A model generated the notes under the pieces. The model did no database searches. It had not been told where the DNA came from and worked only from the letters and a program-made list of their open reading frames with translations. A stretch of DNA of 12,281 bases from Cyclobacteriaceae bacterium (GTDB lineage: Bacteria > Bacteroidota > Bacteroidia > Cytophagales > Cyclobacteriaceae), in assembly GCA_028279155.1 (NCBI GenBank), contig JANQST010000167.1, positions 1 through 12,281 on the forward strand, written 5' to 3'. Made by a program: the position numbers and the translations under genes. Shown piece by piece: positions 6,931 through 12,281 of this stretch; the first letter of the stretch is position 1, and every line of letters begins with the position of its first letter.

Positions 6931-8235
6931 CTAGACCGTTCGGTCAAGATCATGTGCTTCAAGGTAGTCTGCAACTTTTCTTACGAACATACCTCCAAGT
7001 GCCCCGTCTACAACTCTATGGTCATAGCTGTGTGAGAGGAACATTTTACTTCTGATTCCGATTAGATCACCTTCGGGGGTTTCAACCACGGAAGGCTTTT
7101 TCTGAATTGCTCCTAAAGCCATAATTGCGACTTGCGGCTGCATGATTATCGGTGTTCCCATCACATTCCCAAACGATCCCACATTAGATACTGTATAGGT
7201 ACCTCCCTGTAATTCGTCCGGCTTGAGTTTGTTTTCACGTGCTCTCCTGGCTAGATCATTGACCTTTTTAGTAAGACCGAGTAGACTAAGCTGATCAGCA
7301 TTGTGAATTACAGGAACAATCAGGTTTCCGGAAGGAAGAGCAGTTGCCATTCCAATATTTATAGCTGACTTCTTAACAATGTTGTCTCCATCCACCTGAA
7401 CATTGATCATTGGGAAATCTTTGATTGCTTTCACAATGGCTTCAATTAGGATAGGAGTGAAGGTCAAACTTTCTCCTTCGCGCGCCTTAAATGACTCCTT
7501 TATTTTGTTTCTCCAGGCAACCACTTTACTCACATCTGCCTCAACGAAGGAGGTCACGTGCGGAGAGATATGCTTGGATGCCACCATACGCTCAGCGATC
7601 ATTTTACGCATCCTATCCATCTCGATGATCTCGTCCGCACCACTGACAGCAACGGGTGCTGGTTGATGTACAGCTGGTTGAGCTTGGGTGGCTGGAGCAG
7701 GAACTCCTCCAGGTTTACGTGTTTTAACGTAAGCAAGGATATCTTTCTTTGTTACCCGGCCTTCTTTTCCGGATCCACTCAGGGCGTCAAGCTCAACAAT
7801 AGAAATGTTTTCTTCTTTGGCGATGCTTCTTACCAGAGGAGAATAGAATTTCCCTGAATCAGACACCCTTGGTACACCGTTTCCATTCGAAGAAGTTGTA
7901 GCTATTGCAGTTTCTAAAATTTCCTCTGCTTTTTCTACAGGATCTTGCTGAACTTCCGGGGCAGGACTGCCATTGGATGGCTCAGCGGATTCTCCATCAG
8001 TTTCAATTATTGCGATTGGCTTCCCAACTTCAATGACATCTCCTTCCTGTGCAAGAATTTCTTTCAAAACACCTGCGTGCGTTGATGGAATTTCCGTATC
8101 TACTTTATCAGTGGCGACCTCCAGAATGGACTCATCTTCTTCAATTGTTTCACCAACATTTTTCATCCAGGAAAGAACCGTTCCTTCCATAACACTTTCG
8201 CCCATTTTAGGCATGACCATTTCAACTGTCGCCAT
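6931..8235 (-). CDS. 2-oxo acid dehydrogenase E2 subunit (dihydrolipoamide acyltransferase)
   Basis: The 434-residue product has the E2 domain order: one lipoyl domain (about 1-80) with lipoyl Lys44 in ATDKVDTE; a Pro/Ala/Glu-rich linker; a peripheral subunit-binding domain (about 129-172, FYSPLVRSIAKEE to GRVTKKDIL); a second Ala/Pro linker; and the catalytic acyltransferase domain (about 203-434), ending with the active-site motif DHRVVDG in which His406 and Asp410 are catalytic. GTYTVSNVGSFG (345-356) is also typical. It transfers acyl groups from lipoyl-lysine to CoA in a pyruvate, 2-oxoglutarate or branched-chain complex; the sequence alone does not settle which, though the MVMPKMGES start is common in the branched-chain-type E2s of Bacteroidota. 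No E1 or E3 gene is in the window. It has its own promoter-like element 28 nt before the ATG. Its stop lies 3 nt from that of the convergent plus-strand gene. Confidence 0.95.
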   Translation of the reverse strand: MATVEMVMPKMGESVMEGTVLSWMKNVGETIEEDESILEVATDKVDTEIPSTHAGVLKEILAQEGDVIEVGKPIAIIETDGESAEPSNGSPAPEVQQDPVEKAEEILETAIATTSSNGNGVPRVSDSGKFYSPLVRSIAKEENISIVELDALSGSGKEGRVTKKDILAYVKTRKPGGVPAPATQAQPAVHQPAPVAVSGADEIIEMDRMRKMIAERMVASKHISPHVTSFVEADVSKVVAWRNKIKESFKAREGESLTFTPILIEAIVKAIKDFPMINVQVDGDNIVKKSAINIGMATALPSGNLIVPVIHNADQLSLLGLTKKVNDLARRARENKLKPDELQGGTYTVSNVGSFGNVMGTPIIMQPQVAIMALGAIQKKPSVVETPEGDLIGIRSKMFLSHSYDHRVVDGALGGMFVRKVADYLEAHDLDRTV

Positions 8236-8262
8236 GATTTATCGCATTTAATTGATCCTTTG

Positions 8263-8270
8263 CAAAGATA
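8263..8270 (-). promoter_or_regulatory. Putative -7 promoter element for the E2 gene
   Basis: The minus strand reads TATCTTTG, a full match to TAnnTTTG, 27 nt before the ATG at 8235, giving a leader of roughly 20 nt. Upstream is the purine/pyrimidine-skewed block CCTTTTTTATACCCCC; no exact -33 TTG is present. This is the best placed of the promoter matches in the window. Confidence 0.5.
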
Positions 8271-8342
8271 GTAAAAGGGGGTATAAAAAAGGTGTACGTA
8301 TGGATTTTAGAAAAATATTAAATTTAAATTTCTTTAAAATGT

Positions 8343-8369
8343 AAATTTTCAAAATTTTATTTTGAATTT
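8343..8369 (-). terminator. AT-rich hairpin downstream of cinA, possible terminator
   Basis: CAAAAT/ATTTTG pairs around a TTT loop (8350-8364) and the stem continues as AAATT/AATTT after a 2-nt bulge (8343-8369), giving 11 pairs, nearly all A-T. It lies about 45 nt after the cinA stop and is followed on the minus strand by T-rich sequence. The low GC of the stem makes it weak as an intrinsic terminator. The rest of the 179-nt gap is AT-rich, including the palindrome AAATTTAAATTT at 8320-8331. Confidence 0.3.
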
Positions 8370-8414
8370 CAAGAAGTAAGAGATAAAAGCAATTGCCATC
8401 AAAAGTGTACCTTT

Positions 8415-9665
8415 TTATGATATGCGCATCAAATTGGAACGAACCATATTCAGAGCAACCATAGCGCTTAATTGGATATTCAATTTACGATCTTTTGCGA
8501 AAACAAATTTTTTGGCTTCTGTCTTTTCACCATCACTATATGCGATCCAGACCGTACCAACGGGCTTGTCTTCTGTTCCACCTCCAGGACCGGCAATTCC
8601 ACTCAATGATACTCCAATTGTAGTATCAAAAACTTTACGAATATTCTCTGCCATTTGGATTACCACCTCTTCACTAACCGCCCCGAGCGTTTCCAATATC
8701 TCGTGGTCTACTTGTAAAGCTTTTTCTTTGATATCATACGAATACGCTACATAGGACCCCTGAAAGTAGTCTGAACTACCTGGAACAGAAGTGATCAGGT
8801 GGGACAGGTATCCACCAGTACAGCTTTCAGCACAAGCGATGGTTTTATTTTGCTCCCGAAGTAGCTGACCCACTCGTTCTTCCAATTCAATGTTGCCAGT
8901 GGCATATACATATTTTTCTATGAGCGGCATACAAAGACTGATCTGCTCCTCAACATCATTTTCCAACTGAACCATGTCTGAACCTGTTGCCGTCAGTCTT
9001 AACTTGACTTGTGCTAACGTCGGCAAATAAGCAAGCTTAATGTGAGAAGGAAGATTTCCTTCCCAATCCTGTAGCTTCTCTGCCAATTTGGATTCAGGAA
9101 TTCCCCCGGTTCTAATGATTTTATGGTAGATCTTACCTTTTACAAACCGGCTCTTAAGCTTGGGTAAAATCTCTTTCTCCATCATTCCCTTCATTTCAAA
9201 TGGGACTCCTGGCATTGAAATAAATATAGTGTTGTTTCTTTCAAGCCAAATACCTGGTGCTGTCCCCAGATCATTGGTGATCTTTGTTGATCCTATTGGT
9301 TGAATGGCCTGGCCTCTGTTCAGTTCATTCAATTCCCACCCTGCACGCTCGTATCGCTCTGTTATTTCCGCCAATGCTGCTTGATTCATTTCCAGCTCCA
9401 CACTGAAGTATTTGGCTAGGGTTGGCTTGGTCAGGTCGTCATTGGTCGGACCGAGTCCGCCAGTGATTAAAATAATATCGGCTCTTTTCTCGGCCTCTTC
9501 AAACGCGGATAATATTTGATCCTCAAGATCAGGAACTGTGGTTTTGCGGATGACTTTGATATCTATCTGATCAAGTTCGCCGCTGATCCAGTGCGAATTA
9601 GTGTCTAGAGTTTGACCATAAAGAATTTCATCGCCAATGGTGATGATTTCTGCAGTTGCTGACAT
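8415..9665 (-). CDS. cinA: CinA: competence/damage-inducible protein A with nicotinamide mononucleotide deamidase domain
   Basis: The 416-residue product has the standard CinA length and domain order. The N-terminal MoaB/MogA-like domain (about 4-170, COG1058) shows IITIGDEILYGQ (7-18), ITGGLGPTNDD (67-77) and FISMPGVPFEM (148-158), as in CinA enzymes with ADP-ribose pyrophosphatase activity. The C-terminal PncC domain (about 260-413) shows CAESCTGG (278-285) and GIAGPGGGTEDKPVGTVW (356-373), characteristic of the amidohydrolase that converts NMN to nicotinate mononucleotide, recycling pyridine nucleotide released for instance by NAD-dependent DNA ligase. The ATG at 9665 begins directly at the conserved core. 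It lies upstream of the E2 gene on the same strand, with a 179-nt gap and separate promoter, and is divergent from the EF-hand gene. Activity is inferred from family knowledge. Confidence 0.96.
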   Translation of the reverse strand: MSATAEIITIGDEILYGQTLDTNSHWISGELDQIDIKVIRKTTVPDLEDQILSAFEEAEKRADIILITGGLGPTNDDLTKPTLAKYFSVELEMNQAALAEITERYERAGWELNELNRGQAIQPIGSTKITNDLGTAPGIWLERNNTIFISMPGVPFEMKGMMEKEILPKLKSRFVKGKIYHKIIRTGGIPESKLAEKLQDWEGNLPSHIKLAYLPTLAQVKLRLTATGSDMVQLENDVEEQISLCMPLIEKYVYATGNIELEERVGQLLREQNKTIACAESCTGGYLSHLITSVPGSSDYFQGSYVAYSYDIKEKALQVDHEILETLGAVSEEVVIQMAENIRKVFDTTIGVSLSGIAGPGGGTEDKPVGTVWIAYSDGEKTEAKKFVFAKDRKLNIQLSAMVALNMVRSNLMRIS

Positions 9666-9729
9666 GATATTGTATTGGGATCTTTTGGCTTAAGAAATTC
9701 TTATTTTTAAGTGGCTGTTTTTATCCGCT

Positions 9730-9737
9730 CAAAATTA
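9730..9737 (-). promoter_or_regulatory. Putative -7 promoter element for cinA
   Basis: The minus strand reads TAATTTTG, matching TAnnTTTG, 64 nt before the cinA ATG. A TTG occurs at 9768-9766 but 28 nt away, longer than the usual spacing. The divergent EF-hand promoter element is about 40 bp further on. Confidence 0.35.
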
Positions 9738-9775
9738 CAACGAAGATGAGGAATCTTAAGAATCCCAATATTAAG

Positions 9776-9783
9776 TATTTTTG
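9776..9783 (+). promoter_or_regulatory. Putative -7 promoter element for the EF-hand gene
   Basis: The plus strand reads TATTTTTG, matching TAnnTTTG, 20 nt before the ATG at 9804, which would give a short leader of about 14 nt. No exact -33 TTG is seen. It shares the 138-bp divergent region with the cinA promoter element. Confidence 0.4.
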
Positions 9784-9803
9784 TCATGTATTAATCGCCT
9801 GGT

Positions 9804-10352
9804 ATGCTTACGGAATTCCAAACCAACAAATTAGAACGCTTTTTTTACATTCTTGATTTCGATCGTAATGGAGTGATAGAAGAAACGGATTTTTTAGCTA
9901 TAGCTGAAAATTTGTGTGTTTTATGGGGTCTGAAGGAGGGGAGTGCTGAGCATAATAAGGTTATCGCCAAGTTTTCAGAAGAATGGAAGAAATTCAATCA
10001 TTTTGTTAACAATGACACGGACATAGCCAATTGGGCTCATTTGGTGGAATTTGCTGATAAAGTGATCATCAATGGGAATGAATCGCTTTACAACGACTAT
10101 GTGCAAGATTTCGCTGGAGAGATATTTGACAATTTTGATGCTGACAAGGACGGGTATATCTCGCTGGATGAGTTTATTGATCTTTTTTGCGCATATCGCA
10201 TTGAAGTTAGGTTCGCCGCTAAAGCTTTCAGAAAAATTGACCTCAACCACGATGACCTGATTAGCAGAGGCGAGTTAATAAGTGCTGTTCAGGAATTTTT
10301 CCGAAGCGATGACGAAAATGCTCCTGGAAACTGGCTTTTTGGAAATTTCTAA
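9804..10352 (+). CDS. Calerythrin-like EF-hand calcium-binding protein
   Basis: The 182-residue product has no signal peptide or membrane segment and is acidic, so it is probably cytoplasmic. Three EF-hand loops are readable: DFDRNGVIEETD at 18-29 (Asp at position 12 in place of Glu), DADKDGYISLDE at 112-123 (fully canonical), and DLNHDDLISRGE at 146-157 (Asp in place of the position-6 Gly). A fourth, degenerate hand probably lies around 67-82 (VNNDTDIANW), which lacks the ligand pattern. A degenerate second hand, about 180 residues, and a C-terminal APGNWLFG stretch match what I know of calerythrin and related sarcoplasmic-type calcium-binding proteins of actinobacteria. The likely role is a calcium buffer or sensor, but no target is evident. 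The gene stands alone, divergent from cinA, and its stop lies only 2 nt from that of the convergent propeller gene. Confidence 0.88.
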   Translation: MLTEFQTNKLERFFYILDFDRNGVIEETDFLAIAENLCVLWGLKEGSAEHNKVIAKFSEEWKKFNHFVNNDTDIANWAHLVEFADKVIINGNESLYNDYVQDFAGEIFDNFDADKDGYISLDEFIDLFCAYRIEVRFAAKAFRKIDLNHDDLISRGELISAVQEFFRSDDENAPGNWLFGNF

Positions 10353-10354
10353 TC

Positions 10355-12281
10355 CTAGGTAGATTGCTTTTGCTTCTTTAAGGCTTTCACCTGAGCAATC
10401 GAATCATCAACTTTTCCTTTAGAAAGAAATTCTCGTAAGAATTTTTCAAGCGGGAAGATCAATAATGCCACAAAAACATCAATTAAGAAATCAACCACAG
10501 GTGTGCTTTGAATATTCAATAATGAACCAGCCGCTGATTGAATAAACTCAATGATCAAAACTAATGTCAGAACAGATAACCCTCCACTAATCAATTGATT
10601 TTGAGTTTTGGACTGATTCATTCTTGATGAAACAATTACTAATGTTCCGAAAAAGAGAATCTGCAATGCATAGAACCATGGACGCTGCCAGTAGGGGCTC
10701 TTTACGGAAAAGTCCAAAACACTTGCTTCCTCAAATCTTCCAAACGCATCTTTCGATCTTACATTCAAGGAATATTGTCCTGGAGGTAAATAGCTAAAGT
10801 CAATTGACTTGCTTTTTGTCCATTCGGACCAATCAGAATGCAAACCTTCGAGTTTGTATTGAAATTCCGAATTTAGCATGCCAAGGTAATCTGGCTTTGA
10901 AAGCTCGACGGTGAGGAAATTCTCATCATATGAAAGCGAAAATTTTGATCGCTTGTCAATGACTCCTTTTTGGTTAGTCAATTTCTTAATAAAGAGCTGG
11001 TAGGATGCAAGTTCACTGCTCTTAGCCGGGTCGTATTTGAGTAGTTGATTTTCTCTAGTAAGCAACCAGAATTCGTTTGAATTCCTGTTCTTAGAAATGG
11101 AAATTAGGTCTTTGAACAGACTCATGTAATCATATTGCGTTACATCCCCTTTGTCATTGATGAGAAACCATGTTTTTCCATTGTTGATCCAGACTCTGTC
11201 TTTCGTAGGCTCACTAATGGAGGAGATTGCTGGCCCAATTTGAGTGCTCAACTGCGTATTTTCTTTGATTTCATCAGCTGCATTGTCATAGTAATAATAT
11301 CCTTGAGCGTTTATGAAGTAAGTGGTATCAGATCTTTCGATGATGTCTACATCGTCTAAAAATTTGTTGTTTAGCGCATACTGTTTGGTAAAAATGAAAG
11401 AACTATCTGTAAGCGAAACGTTGTAAAGATTGGCAGATCCAGCTAGCCATATTTTTCCGCTGGAATCTTCATTGATATTAACAATGATATCTTCAAGCTC
11501 CTCACTACTTTGCTCTACCCAAATGTCATTGAGTAGCGTGAAAGATTTCAAATGAAAGTCATGCGTACTGATTAATAGGTGTCCATCGGATGTGACTAGC
11601 GCAGTTTTTACATTTTCAGAAATGACGAGTTCAGAACCATCTTTTCCTACTTCGTAGATTCCGGTATTACCAACTAATAGGAGATGCTCATTGTATTTGA
11701 TCAGGTCGAAATATTTTCCATCTGTTCCATCAACTTTCGCAAAATGGTGATTTATCCTGGTTGGAACTTTTCGGACTCTACGTACGTATTTTGTGTTTTT
11801 CGCCTGTTTTCTACTTACTCTCTCAGTATTGCCGGGCTTTTCAAGGATATCTTCTACGCCTTTAACAATCTTGCTGAACAAATTCTTTTTCTTAGAATCT
11901 TGCTTATCTGATGAAGCCTGTATGTCTTTCTTTTTATTAAAGAGTCCCCTTAGTCCTTTTTTCTTTTTTTTGGTGTCAGCAACTACTGGTGTTGGCGTAG
12001 GTTTTGGTGGAGCTTTACGAGTAGTTACCTGTGTATAGTAGACATGATTTTTGAATATCGTATCTGTATCGAAGTAGAAAAGGCCGAGACTGGTTGTGAC
12101 CCAAAGTGTTTGATTGTGTTGAAATATACCCGTCAAATTACCTTTCAAACCCGGAAAATTGGAATAGCTAAATGCTGGAAAAAGAGGAGAAACACTTGTC
12201 AATCCAAACGGATGAGCGATCCAAACACCTCCACCTTCATCAGTGTGCATTGCGTAGATTTGGTTGTCTGGTAAGCCAGAA
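10355..12281 (-). CDS. Two-component-regulator-propeller/Y_Y_Y membrane protein without kinase domain (N-terminus cut)
   Basis: The frame is open to the right edge. The ATG at 12250 is not the start: the residues before it (GLPDNQIYA) join the following MHTDEGGGVWIAHPFGL into a standard Reg_prop propeller repeat. Numbering from that Met, further propeller-like blades follow to about residue 410 (ITGIFQHNQTLW-type strands near 40-60, SSGKIWLAGSANL at 263-275, KDRVWINNGKTWFLI at 350-364). A lysine-rich, low-complexity insert lies at about 78-165. A Y_Y_Y domain spans about 440-517 (YKLEGLHSDWSEW at 465-477; LPPGQYSLNVRSKDAFG at 488-504). Three hydrophobic segments follow (about 525-543, 553-573, 584-605), then a basic tail to the stop at 10355. 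Classical members place a histidine kinase, and often a response regulator, after the first helix; here there is none. The propeller and Y_Y_Y should be periplasmic. Ligand and output are unknown. Confidence 0.85.
   Translation of the reverse strand, partial: SGLPDNQIYAMHTDEGGGVWIAHPFGLTSVSPLFPAFSYSNFPGLKGNLTGIFQHNQTLWVTTSLGLFYFDTDTIFKNHVYYTQVTTRKAPPKPTPTPVVADTKKKKKGLRGLFNKKKDIQASSDKQDSKKKNLFSKIVKGVEDILEKPGNTERVSRKQAKNTKYVRRVRKVPTRINHHFAKVDGTDGKYFDLIKYNEHLLLVGNTGIYEVGKDGSELVISENVKTALVTSDGHLLISTHDFHLKSFTLLNDIWVEQSSEELEDIIVNINEDSSGKIWLAGSANLYNVSLTDSSFIFTKQYALNNKFLDDVDIIERSDTTYFINAQGYYYYDNAADEIKENTQLSTQIGPAISSISEPTKDRVWINNGKTWFLINDKGDVTQYDYMSLFKDLISISKNRNSNEFWLLTRENQLLKYDPAKSSELASYQLFIKKLTNQKGVIDKRSKFSLSYDENFLTVELSKPDYLGMLNSEFQYKLEGLHSDWSEWTKSKSIDFSYLPPGQYSLNVRSKDAFGRFEEASVLDFSVKSPYWQRPWFYALQILFFGTLVIVSSRMNQSKTQNQLISGGLSVLTLVLIIEFIQSAAGSLLNIQSTPVVDFLIDVFVALLIFPLEKFLREFLSKGKVDDSIAQVKALKKQKQST

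Noticed and set aside
11957..11971. Phase-variable poly-A tract in the propeller gene
   Set aside because: The tract is split by a G and simply encodes a run of lysines in a lysine-rich stretch; kept only as a side remark.
12248..12250. ATG at 12250 as the start of the propeller gene
   Set aside because: The frame stays open to the window edge and the residues before the Met complete a Reg_prop repeat, so the gene is truncated by the window.
1..12281. CRISPR array, tRNA or rRNA gene, insertion sequence, integrase or phage gene
   Set aside because: No regularly spaced direct repeats, RNA-gene signatures or transposase/integrase motifs were seen on either strand.

Overview
The window looks like chromosomal DNA of a Bacteroidota bacterium, most likely a marine Cytophagales-type organism. 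The reasons are the gene families (a large two-domain M16 lipoprotein peptidase, a Reg_prop/Y_Y_Y propeller protein, an LpxR-like outer-membrane protein, a stand-alone 2-oxo acid dehydrogenase E2), moderate to low GC, the near absence of Shine-Dalgarno sequences, and several matches to the Bacteroidota -7 promoter element TAnnTTTG placed 15-100 nt before starts. No rRNA, tRNA, CRISPR, insertion sequence or prophage gene was seen.

Layout from left to right. 1-1261 (minus): the N-terminal 420 residues of a membrane-anchored SPFH/band 7 protein, cut by the left edge. 1262-1600: an AT-rich gap with several overlapping inverted repeats. 1601-4432 (minus): an M16 metallopeptidase lipoprotein. 4557-6389 (minus): a two-gene unit of a zinc-type CDF efflux transporter followed 12 nt later by an LpxR-family (DUF2219) lipid A deacylase homologue. 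6489-6927 (plus): a small lipoprotein reading frame that ends early and continues, one frame over, as a beta-strand-rich barrel-like sequence; this looks like a frameshifted gene. 6931-8235 (minus): the E2 subunit of a 2-oxo acid dehydrogenase. 8415-9665 (minus): cinA. 9804-10352 (plus): a calerythrin-like EF-hand protein, divergent from cinA. 10355-12281 (minus): a two-component-regulator-propeller protein cut by the right edge, with a Y_Y_Y domain and three C-terminal membrane helices but no kinase.

The genes are mostly unrelated housekeeping or envelope genes with their own promoters; the only convincing operon is CDF-lpxR. A loose envelope theme (SPFH, M16 lipoprotein, LpxR-like barrel, Zn export, propeller sensor) runs through the region, but nothing shows a single integrated new system. 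The best leads are the frameshifted lipoprotein/barrel gene, the kinase-less propeller protein with a lysine-rich insert, the pairing of a zinc exporter with a lipid A deacylase homologue, the bacterial calerythrin-like protein, and two convergent gene pairs with only 2-3 bp between their stop codons.
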